Below are positions 1 to 6,120 of a stretch of 6,120 bases of DNA, piece by piece. Position 1 is the first letter of the stretch, and every line of letters begins with the position of its first letter. Both the position numbers and the translations under genes were made by a program. A model generated the notes under the pieces. It saw only the letters and a program-made list of their open reading frames with translations. It did not search any database and was not told the origin of the DNA. Source of the DNA: JBBIRT01 sp037441725 (lineage in GTDB: Bacteria; Desulfobacterota; BSN033; UBA1163); the NCBI GenBank assembly GCA_037441725.1, contig JBBIRT010000171.1, forward strand, positions 1 to 6,120, read 5' to 3'.

Positions 1-869
1 ATGACATAGTCCCCTTCCACTTTATAAACATAAACATCTGGAATAATCTCCTGAATGACCTCATCTCCATAAGCCTTTCCAGGTTTTGGATCCAGCTTCG
101 AGATAAGGGTGGCTGCCCGATTCACCCGTTCCAGTGTAACCCCTAACCGTTTGGCAATGGCTGGATAATTTCGATTCTTTAATAATGAAAGGTGTTCGGC
201 AACAATCTTCTCGGCGATAGGATCCCGAGGAGAGAGTTGGGATAATTGGAGAAGAAGACACTCCCTTAAATCCCTTGAGGCAACTCCAACAGGATCAAAC
301 TGTTGAATCTTTTTAAGAACTTCTTCAACGAACTCCATCGGAAGCCCTGTCTCTGAGCAGATCTCCTCCAATGAGATTTGGAGATATCCATCTTCATCCA
401 GATTCCCGATTATCCATCTCCCTACTTCCTGTTGCTGATCGGTCAAGTGGGAGAGTTGAAGTTGCCATTGTAGGTGGTCTACGAGGGTTGTCCTTTTGGT
501 TAGGAAATTTTCAAATGCAGGCCTTTCTTCATTATCGGTTGAAGTCCTTTGAAAGGGAGTAAGATTGTAATTCTCTAAGTAGCTCTCCCAATCAAACTCA
601 TCTGCTCCTTCCCCATCCCCTTTGACCTCAGAGGTACGTTCCGGTTCTAATGAATTCTCGACGGCCTCCTGTTCAGTGGAAAAGTTCCCATCTTCGGAAG
701 AGTCCACTCCTTCCTCTTCCTCTAAGAGTGGGTTCTCCTTCATCTCTTGACTGATCATCTCAACCAACTCAAGACGCGTCAATTGGAGAAGTTTGATCGC
801 CTGCTGAAGTTGGGGAGTGATCACTAATTGTTGGACAAGTTTTGGTGTCTGTTTGATCTCTAAGACCAT
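1..869 (-). CDS. rpoN: RNA polymerase sigma-54 factor RpoN, N-terminal part (3' end outside window)
   Basis: Sigma-54 directs RNA polymerase to -24/-12 promoters and needs an AAA+ enhancer-binding activator to open DNA. I read the frame by hand from the ATG at 867-869: it stays open for 289 codons and runs off the window. Region I (about residues 1-48) is the Gln/Leu-rich activator-interacting segment, with LVQQLVITPQLQQAIKLLQ followed by ENPLLEEEE. Region II (about 50-115) is acidic and low in complexity. The core-binding region follows, with GNLDEDGYL (155-163), FDPVGVASRDL (191-201) and SKLDPKPG (257-264). The family is usually about 450-500 residues, so the C-terminal helix-turn-helix and RpoN box lie beyond position 1. 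A purine-rich GAGGGGGGA directly upstream supports the start. The gene begins 19 nt after lptB, the usual lptB-rpoN arrangement, so it is probably cotranscribed. Identification is firm; the missing half cannot be assessed. Confidence 0.95.
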   Translation of the reverse strand, partial: MVLEIKQTPKLVQQLVITPQLQQAIKLLQLTRLELVEMISQEMKENPLLEEEEGVDSSEDGNFSTEQEAVENSLEPERTSEVKGDGEGADEFDWESYLENYNLTPFQRTSTDNEERPAFENFLTKRTTLVDHLQWQLQLSHLTDQQQEVGRWIIGNLDEDGYLQISLEEICSETGLPMEFVEEVLKKIQQFDPVGVASRDLRECLLLQLSQLSPRDPIAEKIVAEHLSLLKNRNYPAIAKRLGVTLERVNRAATLISKLDPKPGKAYGDEVIQEIIPDVYVYKVEGDYV

Positions 870-888
870 TCCCCCCTCATCCTTTCCA

Positions 889-1641
889 TTATCCAGAAAG
901 GTTTCTCTCTTTTCTCCCTAACTCAAAATCGTTCCCCAAATAGACCGTTTTCGCCTTCTCGCTTTGAACGATCTTCTCAGGAGGTCCTTCCTCCAAGATT
1001 CTTCCCTCGTGGAGAATATAAGCCCGATCACAAACTCCTAACGTTTCTCTAACATTATGATCTGTAATTATAATTCCAATTCCCCTTGATTTCAATCGTT
1101 GAACAATCCCTTGGATTTCTAATACAGCAATCGGATCAATTCCTGCAAAGGGTTCGTCTAAAAGGATAAAAGAAGGGGAAAGGATGAGGGCTCGAGTGAT
1201 CTCCACTCGCCTTCGTTCCCCCCCAGAAAGGCTATAGGCCTTCTGCTTTCGAATGGAGGTAAGATCCAACTCCTCTAAAAGTTTTTCTAAACGATCTCTC
1301 CTCTCCTCTTTTGAGATAGGGAGGGTTTCCAATATCGCCATCAGATTTTCTTCGGTCGTCATTTTTCTAAAAACCGATGGTTCTTGGGGAAGATATCCAA
1401 TCCCTTTCCTCGCCCTCCGATACATCGGAAGACAGGTAATCTCCTCATGATTGAGATATATTCTTCCCCCATTGGGCTGATAAAGCCCTACAATCATATA
1501 AAAGATGGTGGTCTTGCCAGCTCCATTCGGTCCCAACAATCCCAATACTTCTCCTCCTCTGACCTCCATGCTGACAGAATCCACAACCTTCTTGCGGTGA
1601 AAGGACTTTGTTAAACCCTCACAGATCAGACTTGACATCAT
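889..1641 (-). CDS. lptB: LPS export ABC transporter ATP-binding protein LptB
   Basis: LptB is the cytoplasmic ATPase that works with LptF and LptG to pull LPS from the inner membrane and push it along the LptC-LptA bridge. The 250-residue protein shows Walker A GPNGAGKT (37-44), the Q-loop glutamine in YLPQE (Q86), signature LSGGERRRVEI (138-148), Walker B ILLDEPFAGIDP (159-170) with catalytic Glu163, and the switch His195 in ITDHNVRET. The strings GIGYLPQE, DEPFAGIDP and DHNVRETL are characteristic of LptB rather than of other ABC ATPases. E. coli LptB is 241 residues; this one has a short polar tail after DFELG. Two adjacent ATG codons (1639-1641 and 1636-1638) follow AAAAGGA with no spacer, so the second may be the true start. 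LptF and LptG are not in the window. Confidence 0.97.
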   Translation of the reverse strand: MMSSLICEGLTKSFHRKKVVDSVSMEVRGGEVLGLLGPNGAGKTTIFYMIVGLYQPNGGRIYLNHEEITCLPMYRRARKGIGYLPQEPSVFRKMTTEENLMAILETLPISKEERRDRLEKLLEELDLTSIRKQKAYSLSGGERRRVEITRALILSPSFILLDEPFAGIDPIAVLEIQGIVQRLKSRGIGIIITDHNVRETLGVCDRAYILHEGRILEEGPPEKIVQSEKAKTVYLGNDFELGRKERNLSG

Positions 1642-1730
1642 TCCTTTTATCCATTGCTCAGTGTTTAATGGCTCTTAGACCTTTTCCGGTTAACTTTTTA
1701 ACCATACCGCTCTGAACACACCATTCTGAA
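1642..1730 (-). other. lptA-lptB intergenic spacer
   Basis: At 89 nt this is the longest non-coding gap in the cluster. It holds the AAAAGGA ribosome-binding site that abuts lptB and a short perfect inverted repeat GGTTAA-CTTT-TTAACC (1688-1703 on the plus strand). The stem is only 6 bp, weak in GC and lacks a U-tract, so it is not a convincing terminator. A poor sigma-70-like pair (TTCAGA, 18 nt, TATGGT) can be drawn at the lptA end but is not persuasive. Confidence 0.4.
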
Positions 1731-2294
1731 CTATTTTCTTTTTTCTTCATCCTCTTTAGGGGGTGGAGTGATACTGGTCATCACCCGACCTCCTTTCCCC
1801 CCCTCCACAATGCTCCTTTCCTCATCAATAAAAAAGATGATCCTTTCCCCCCTGATCACATTGGCTCCTTCTCGGATGACAGCCTCTCCATCTAAAACCA
1901 CCCTATTCTTATTAGGATCAAAAGTGGCCATCTGCCCAGTGGCTCGACGATCCAACTGGAGGACCCTCACGTTTCCCATTGCAATAATCTCTTTTAACCG
2001 TTTATTATTTTGATCATAGGTAACGATGAGGGTATTGGCATAAAGGGTGGTATCTTCTTGCTTTGCAATGACATTCCCTTTAAAGGTCACTGTATTCTTC
2101 TTCTGATCTGCCTCAACCGTATCTGAGAGGATGTCGATAGGGGCTCGGCTGGTAGTAAATCCAAAGGCCTTCTCTGTCTTAACGGTCTTCCCCTCACCTT
2201 TTGAGCCTCCCTTCTCTTGGGCCATCCCCGTAGAGAGATATGAAAAAAGAAAAATTAAAACGATCAGGAGGAAATTTCTTTTCTGACGGCTCAT
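1731..2294 (-). CDS. lptA: LPS transport periplasmic protein LptA (OstA-like)
   Basis: LptA polymerises in the periplasm into a beta-jellyroll bridge that carries LPS between LptC and the outer-membrane LptD/E complex. The 187-residue length is close to E. coli LptA (185). The N-terminus is a signal peptide: basic MSRQKR, a hydrophobic core LLIVLIFLFSYLS, then a likely cleavage at GMA-Q near residue 25. The OstA domain covers about residues 50-160, with APIDILSDTVEAD near its start, VTFKGNVIAKQED, and the repeating pattern of short beta strands ending in VIRGERIIFF. The C-terminus is charged (PPPKEDEEKRK). The ATG overlaps the lptC stop as ATGA, and GGGAG 9 nt upstream, inside lptC, is a reasonable ribosome-binding site; this implies translational coupling. 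Assignment rests on the OstA pattern plus the lptC-lptA-lptB order. Confidence 0.93.
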   Translation of the reverse strand: MSRQKRNFLLIVLIFLFSYLSTGMAQEKGGSKGEGKTVKTEKAFGFTTSRAPIDILSDTVEADQKKNTVTFKGNVIAKQEDTTLYANTLIVTYDQNNKRLKEIIAMGNVRVLQLDRRATGQMATFDPNKNRVVLDGEAVIREGANVIRGERIIFFIDEERSIVEGGKGGRVMTSITPPPKEDEEKRK

Positions 2295-2863
2295 GCCTCT
2301 TTTCTCCCTTTTAAATGGGTCCTAACCTGTCTGAGGATTTTAAACGTTTTTTCTTCCATATTCACCAACATCCCAATTCCTGCCATTTGAATCTGTTCTC
2401 CTTCAATCTCAACCGGATCGGAAGACCTCACCGATCGTTCAAGATGATTATAGGAGATGGAATGGGTTTTGAGTCTGTACCCCTCACTGGAGGTGAGGAT
2501 CACCTCCCCCTCCAATTCCATATTTTTTGAACTCTGATAGACCTTTCCCTTCTTTCCGGTAAGAGAAAAGGTTCCCTCTCCCTTTGAGTAAAAAATGACC
2601 TTCACATCTTCTAAAAGAATCAGATCCTGATTTTGATATTGTTGAACGGAATTGGCCTCCAACTCCCAGGTTTTATGCCCATGCTTATCCTCTATGAAAT
2701 GAATTTTCTCCATCCTCATATCCGCCCCTCCCACAGAGATCGTTGAGGGGCTCTCTTTCTCATCTGAACCATTTCTCTCTTTCAGATTTATCCAAAGGCT
2801 GACAGAGACAATCCCGCCTACGATGATCATGGTCACTAAAATACCCATTCTTATCCGTTTCAT
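2291..2863 (-). CDS. lptC: LPS export system protein LptC
   Basis: LptC is a bitopic inner-membrane protein that accepts LPS from LptB2FG and passes it to LptA. From the ATG at 2861-2863 the product is 190 residues, against 191 for E. coli LptC. It begins MKRIRMGILVTMIIVGG, giving one membrane anchor (about residues 5-24), then a periplasmic beta-rich domain with MRMEKIHFIEDKHGHKTWEL and LLEDVKVIFYSKG, typical of the LptC/YrbK family. An in-frame GTG at 2903-2905 would add 14 residues before the anchor (204 in all). I prefer the ATG because AGGT lies 4 nt upstream and it yields the normal LptC length and N-terminus. The gene ends in a 4-nt overlap with lptA. LptC proteins diverge widely, so the call leans on the anchor, length and position next to lptA and lptB. 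Confidence 0.88.
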   Translation of the reverse strand: MKRIRMGILVTMIIVGGIVSVSLWINLKERNGSDEKESPSTISVGGADMRMEKIHFIEDKHGHKTWELEANSVQQYQNQDLILLEDVKVIFYSKGEGTFSLTGKKGKVYQSSKNMELEGEVILTSSEGYRLKTHSISYNHLERSVRSSDPVEIEGEQIQMAGIGMLVNMEEKTFKILRQVRTHLKGRKEA

Positions 2864-2866
2864 TTT

Positions 2867-2870
2867 ACCT
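2867..2870 (-). promoter_or_regulatory. Ribosome-binding site favouring the internal lptC start
   Basis: On the minus strand AGGT sits 4 nt before the ATG at 2861-2863, in the context ATAGGTAAAATG. The alternative GTG at 2903-2905 has only a GGAG about 2 nt before it, which is too close to work well. With the family length, this decides for the shorter lptC product. Confidence 0.5.
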
Positions 2871-2931
2871 ATCCACGATCCAATCGATACCTTCCCTCTC
2901 CTCACTCTCCATTCCGAATCCCAAGATGAAA

Positions 2932-3921
2932 TCAGACCACCCCTGCTTTCAGCAGATCATGGAGATGGATGATTCCAACTGGAACTCTGTCACCAGCTTG
3001 GTTGAAGACAAAGAGAGAGGTGATCGAATATTCCTCCATCCTCTGAACCGCCTTGGCTGCCAGTGCATCCTTCTCAATCCATTTTGGATTTCGAGTCATG
3101 ACCTCAGAAGCTTTTCGATCAAAGAGATCACGATACCTTTCAAGGGCACGTCTCAAATCTCCATCGGTGATCACCCCTACCAGTTGTCCATCAGGATTAC
3201 AGACCCCTGTTACCCCCAACCGTTTTGAGGTGATCTCAAAAATGGCATCTCTCATCAACGTATTCTCTAAGACCATCGGCAGGGCTTTCCCAACATGCAT
3301 TAGATCCTCTACCTTAAGGAGTAACCTCTTCCCTAATGTCCCGCCAGGATGGAGCATGGCAAAATCCTTTTCCCTAAATCCTTTCATCTGCATGAGGGCG
3401 ATGGCCAGCGCATCTCCTAAGGCAAGCGTGGCTGTGGTACTAGCGGTTGGAGCCAGACCAAGGGGACAGGCCTCCTCCTTTACATGGATATTGAGACAGA
3501 CATCTCCTGCCTTTGCCAAGGTGGAATTAAGATTTCCTGTCAGCGCAATCAGAGGATTCCCATATCGCTTAATTAAAGGAAGAGCTTCTAAAATCTCTCG
3601 TGCCTCTCCACTATTGGAGATTGCAATGACCACGTCATCCTTGGCCAACATCCCAAAGTCCCCATTCAATCCCTCAGCAGGATGGAGAAAGAAGGCAGGA
3701 GTCCCTGTGCTTGCAAAGGTGGAGGCGATCTTACGGCCAATCAACCCTGATTTTCCCATCCCCATGACCACGACCTTCCCTTTACAATGATAGAGCAATT
3801 CAACAGCTCGTAAGAGATGATCATCAATCCTTTCTGCTAAATCGATTATGGACTGGGCTTCTACTCTTAAAACCCTCTTCGCCTCTTCAATAATATCCAA
3901 TCTTCTCTCCCCCTCATCCAT
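2932..3921 (-). CDS. kdsD: D-arabinose 5-phosphate isomerase KdsD (KpsF/GutQ family)
   Basis: This cytoplasmic enzyme converts ribulose 5-phosphate to arabinose 5-phosphate, the first committed sugar for Kdo. The 329 residues match E. coli KdsD (328). The SIS domain spans about residues 40-185 with VVMGMGKSGLIGRK (51-64), AISNSGEAREI (100-110) and KEEACPLGLAPTASTTAT. Two CBS domains follow (about 205-329), with TDGDLRRALE and the C-terminal HDLLKAGVV. Active-site positions of the E. coli enzyme, Lys59, Glu111, Glu152 and His193, correspond here to Lys57, Glu109, Glu150 and His191, all kept. The position of E. coli His88 is Asn86. The ATG at 3919-3921 has no nearby Shine-Dalgarno, whereas a TTG at codon 8 (3898-3900) has GGAG 6 nt upstream, so the true product may be 322 residues. 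It follows pyrG by 27 nt. KpsF and GutQ paralogues cannot be told apart by sequence, but the LPS context favours KdsD. Confidence 0.94.
   Translation of the reverse strand: MDEGERRLDIIEEAKRVLRVEAQSIIDLAERIDDHLLRAVELLYHCKGKVVVMGMGKSGLIGRKIASTFASTGTPAFFLHPAEGLNGDFGMLAKDDVVIAISNSGEAREILEALPLIKRYGNPLIALTGNLNSTLAKAGDVCLNIHVKEEACPLGLAPTASTTATLALGDALAIALMQMKGFREKDFAMLHPGGTLGKRLLLKVEDLMHVGKALPMVLENTLMRDAIFEITSKRLGVTGVCNPDGQLVGVITDGDLRRALERYRDLFDRKASEVMTRNPKWIEKDALAAKAVQRMEEYSITSLFVFNQAGDRVPVGIIHLHDLLKAGVV
3905..3915 (-). promoter_or_regulatory. Purine-rich ribosome-binding site suggesting a TTG start for kdsD
   Basis: The minus strand reads GAGGGGGAGAG here, and its GGAG (3907-3910) is 6 nt before the in-frame TTG at 3898-3900. 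The only other purine-rich motif, AGGAG at 3946-3950, is 24 nt from the upstream ATG, which is too far. Starting at the TTG would give a protein beginning (M)DIIEEAKRVLRVEAQ, close to the usual family N-terminus. The choice stays open. Confidence 0.4.
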
Positions 3922-3948
3922 TCACGAGTTTTATAATCGATTCAACTC

Positions 3949-5636
3949 CTACGCACTTCGGTTTTTTTGATTGGAGCTCGATCTTGAAGCTCTCTTCTTC
4001 CGCCTGGCCCTCGATCCCTTTACCCGCTGAAGGGAAGCCCTGATAAACTCTCTAAATAGGGGATGGGGATCCATCGGCTTCGACTTAAATTCAGGGTGAA
4101 ATTGACATCCGAGAAACCATGGGTGATCTTTCAATTCAACAATTTCCACCAACCCCTTATCTGGAGAAATCCCACTAAAGATCATCCCTGCTTTCCCCAG
4201 AATATCCAGATAGGCATTATTAAATTCATATCGATGGCGATGTCTCTCATAGATCAATCTTTTATTATACGCCTCATAGGCCAAGCTCCCCTCTTCAAGC
4301 CGGCAGGGATAGGCTCCTAACCTCATCGTCCCTCCCTTCGGGGTATCAGAGGTACGGGTTTGGATCACCTGATTTCGATCTACCCATTCCTCCAATAGGG
4401 AGATGACAGGATGAGGGGTCTGGCGATCGAATTCAGTGCTATTGGCTCCTTTAAGACCTGCACAATGCCTAGCCACCTCAATGACACAGCACTGCATCCC
4501 TAAACAGATGCCAAAGAATGGGATCTTTTTTTCCCGGGCATATTGGATGGCTTTGATCTTACCCTCAATCCCTCTTGTCCCAAACCCACCTGGAACAAGA
4601 ATCCCATTCACCTCTTTTAAGAAATGATCTGGTCCCTCCTTCTCAACCTGTTCTGAATCCACATATTTCAAATGGACCTTGGCATCATTGGCAATCCCCC
4701 CATNNNNNNNNNNAAACTTTTATAGGATTCAGCTAAACTCACATATTTCCCCACCATAGCAATAGTCGTCTCGAAGTGGTGATGTTTAAACTTCTTCACC
4801 ACCCGTTCCCAACCCTTCAAGTTGGGTTGACCTGTCCAGATATTTAATTTTTCGACAATCTTTTCATCCAGGCCCTCCTGGTGAAACACAATGGGGACCT
4901 CGTAAACGGTCTCAACATTTTTAGCAGTGATCACCGCATCCTTATCGACATTGCAAAAGAGGGCAATCTTCGATTTGATCTCAGGCGAGAGCAATCGATC
5001 CGTTCGACAAAGAAGGATATCAGGCTGGATCCCTATTTCTCTCAGTTCTTTTACACTATGCTGGGTAGGCTTCGTCTTCAGCTCCCCAGCGGTCTGAATG
5101 AAAGGGACTAAGGTGAGATGGATATAGAGTGTATTTTCTCGACCTATATCTCCTCGGATCTGTCGGATCGCCTCTAAGAAGGGAAGACTCTCAATATCCC
5201 CTACAGTCCCCCCCACCTCAACAATTACAATGTCCACATCCTGGGCCAGGTCAAAGACTTTCGACTTTATCTCATCGGTGATATGAGGAATGACTTGAAC
5301 GGTATTGCCTAAATAGTCTCCCCTTCGTTCCTTTGAGATGACCGAATCGTAGATCTGTCCCGTAGTGAAATTATTCTTTTTTGTTGTCTTCACATTCGTA
5401 TAGCGTTCATAATGCCCTAAATCTAAATCAGTTTCTGCACCATCCTCCGTTACATATACTTCTCCATGCTGATAAGGATTCATTGTGCCTGGATCAACAT
5501 TTATATAAGGATCAAACTTTAATAACTTAATTTTATACCCACATCGTTCTAATAAAAATCCTATTGATGAAGATGCTATTCCTTTTCCTAATGAAGATAA
5601 AACTCCACCTGTTACTATTATAAATTTAGTTTTCAT
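3949..5636 (-). CDS. pyrG: CTP synthase PyrG (one gene, interrupted by an assembly gap)
   Basis: PyrG aminates UTP to CTP using ATP and glutamine; CTP is the cosubstrate of KdsB next door. The N-terminal amidoligase half shows the P-loop SSLGKGIASS (14-23), FDPYINVDPGTMNPYQHGEV (41-60), DLDLGHYERY with metal-binding Asp72, EVGGTVGDIES with Glu140, and ELKTKPTQHSV. The C-terminal glutaminase half shows LVPGGFGTRGIEGKI, GICLGMQ with nucleophile Cys (codon 4504-4506), and QFHPEF with His (4096-4098) and Glu (4090-4092). Ten Ns at 4704-4713 put the halves in different frames: the left flank reads AESYKS, and the right flank reads HGGIANDAKVHLKYV if two codon bases are borrowed from the gap. Restoring 17 bases gives about 564 residues (E. 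coli 545), the excess being mainly a basic tail. AGGA lies 7 nt before the ATG. Codons before about residue 80 are far more AT-rich than those after about residue 95. Confidence 0.96.
4704..4713. other. Assembly gap (10 Ns) inside pyrG
   Basis: Ten consecutive Ns interrupt pyrG between the codons for AESYKS and HGGIANDAK. In E. coli PyrG six residues (VIEALK) separate the equivalent KS and HGG, which predicts 17 missing bases. Ten is therefore a placeholder or a wrong estimate, and it creates a false frameshift. Confidence 0.98.
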
Positions 5637-5669
5637 AAATTTTCCTATTAATTATTTGCATAATATTTA
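5637..5669 (-). other. kdsB-pyrG intergenic spacer with pyrG ribosome-binding site
   Basis: This 33-nt spacer is almost entirely A and T. On the minus strand it ends in TAGGAAAATTT just before the pyrG ATG, so AGGA at 7 nt is the likely ribosome-binding site. AT-rich hexamers resembling -10 boxes occur, but at this composition they carry no weight. No terminator hairpin is seen, which fits readthrough from kdsB. Confidence 0.6.
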
Positions 5670-6120
5670 TTAAATATCTAACAAATCAGGTTTAGCTAGT
5701 ATTAATGATTTAACTCGTTTTAAATCATTTTCAGTATCTATACCAATTGATGGATAATCAGTCTCTAAAACTTTTATCCTTACTCTGTGTTCTAATGCTC
5801 TAAGTTGTTCTAATCTTTCTATTTGTTCTAATCTTGTTGATTTCATTTGAGCATATTGCAATAAAAATTCCCTTTTGTAAGCATAAATTCCTATGTGCTT
5901 TTTATAATAATGAATTAAATCATTTTTATAACTAACTAACTCTTTTACACTCATATTTTGCATTTGACCATCTAACATAGGATAAGGTATTGCATTGCGA
6001 GAGAAATAAATTGCATTACCTCTTGTATCTATTACTACTTTTACTATATTGGGATCATCTAATTCATCAAGATCAGTAATTTTTGTACAAAATGTTGCCA
6101 TATTTAAATCATCTTCTTCT
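5670..6120 (-). CDS. kdsB: 3-deoxy-manno-octulosonate cytidylyltransferase KdsB, C-terminal part (5' end outside window)
   Basis: KdsB (CMP-Kdo synthetase) couples Kdo to CMP from CTP, the activation step before Kdo is added to lipid A, in the cytoplasm. The frame is open from the window edge through EEDDLN, continuing into MATFCTKI, so the Met at 6099-6101 is internal, not a start. The visible 149 residues cover the second part of the nucleotidyltransferase fold: VKVVIDTRGNAIYFSR, HIGIYAYKREFL, LEQIERLEQLRALEHRVRIK and GIDTENDLKRV. These align with E. coli KdsB segments such as VKVVLDAEGYALYFSR, HLGIYGYRAGF and GVDTPEDLERV. The family is about 250 residues, so roughly 100 are missing. Codons are extremely AT-rich compared with lptA-lptC or rpoN, and the gene may come from a different source than the rest of the window. 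It ends 33 nt before pyrG. Confidence 0.94.
   Translation of the reverse strand, partial: EEDDLNMATFCTKITDLDELDDPNIVKVVIDTRGNAIYFSRNAIPYPMLDGQMQNMSVKELVSYKNDLIHYYKKHIGIYAYKREFLLQYAQMKSTRLEQIERLEQLRALEHRVRIKVLETDYPSIGIDTENDLKRVKSLILAKPDLLDI

Noticed and set aside
61..261. Minus-strand open frame of 66 codons at the left edge
   Set aside because: It is out of frame with rpoN, which is continuously open here and carries conserved sigma-54 motifs.
1688..1703. Inverted repeat between lptA and lptB as a terminator
   Set aside because: The stem is 6 bp and AT-rich, with no T-run in the direction of transcription, and the downstream genes are normally cotranscribed.
3053..3790. Plus-strand open frame of 245 codons opposite kdsD
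   Set aside because: It lies entirely antisense to kdsD, whose SIS and CBS motifs are unmistakable. The plus-strand translation shows no recognisable domain.
3949..4671. A separate glutamine amidotransferase gene starting at a TTG
   Set aside because: It is the C-terminal half of pyrG. The apparent start exists only because the 10-N gap breaks the frame; sequence upstream of it still encodes conserved CTP synthase residues (HGGIANDAKVH).
5637..5760. AT-rich stretch as a promoter region or replication origin
   Set aside because: The AT-richness extends through all visible kdsB coding sequence and into pyrG, so it reflects overall composition; no DnaA-box cluster or iterons were seen.
1..6120. 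Mobile elements, CRISPR array, tRNA genes or a novel defence system
   Set aside because: No direct repeats with regular spacing, transposase motifs, tRNA-like folds or unexplained gene-sized regions were found; nearly all the window is accounted for by housekeeping LPS genes.

Overview
The window is one minus-strand gene cluster from a diderm (Gram-negative) bacterium that makes Kdo-containing lipopolysaccharide. In transcription order (high to low coordinates) it reads: kdsB (5' end outside the window), pyrG, kdsD, lptC, lptA, lptB, rpoN (3' end outside the window). All genes point the same way. Gaps are short (19 to 89 nt) and lptC/lptA overlap by 4 nt, so an operon is likely. No plus-strand gene, RNA gene, mobile element, CRISPR array or convincing terminator was seen, and no stretch over 300 bases lacks a gene.

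The genes form one theme. KdsD makes arabinose 5-phosphate, the precursor of Kdo. PyrG makes CTP. KdsB uses CTP to activate Kdo as CMP-Kdo. LptC, LptA and LptB are parts of the bridge and motor that carry finished LPS from the inner to the outer membrane. RpoN (sigma-54) commonly sits directly downstream of lptB. The order kdsB-pyrG-...-kdsD-...-lptC-lptA-lptB-rpoN resembles that of Desulfobacterota (former Deltaproteobacteria) and related phyla, but the phylum cannot be fixed from sequence reading alone. kdsA and kdsC, often found in such clusters, are not present between pyrG and lptC.

Two sequence-quality issues matter. First, a run of 10 Ns (4704-4713) lies inside pyrG. Reading both flanks against the conserved CTP synthase sequence shows that about 17 bases are missing, so the apparent split of pyrG is an assembly artefact. 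Second, base composition changes sharply inside pyrG: from about 5460 to the window end the DNA is very AT-rich (about 23% GC by hand count over 5521-5760), while the rest is moderate (55% at 5161-5220, 63% at 3421-3480). The codon switch falls at about pyrG codons 75-95, in one of its most conserved blocks. This is either a chimeric assembly joined through conserved pyrG sequence or a natural recombination that replaced the upstream part.

I found no previously undescribed system. The compositional junction is the item most worth checking. Smaller points are a substitution at a conserved histidine position of KdsD, a basic tail on PyrG, and a tiny open frame abutting the lptC start.
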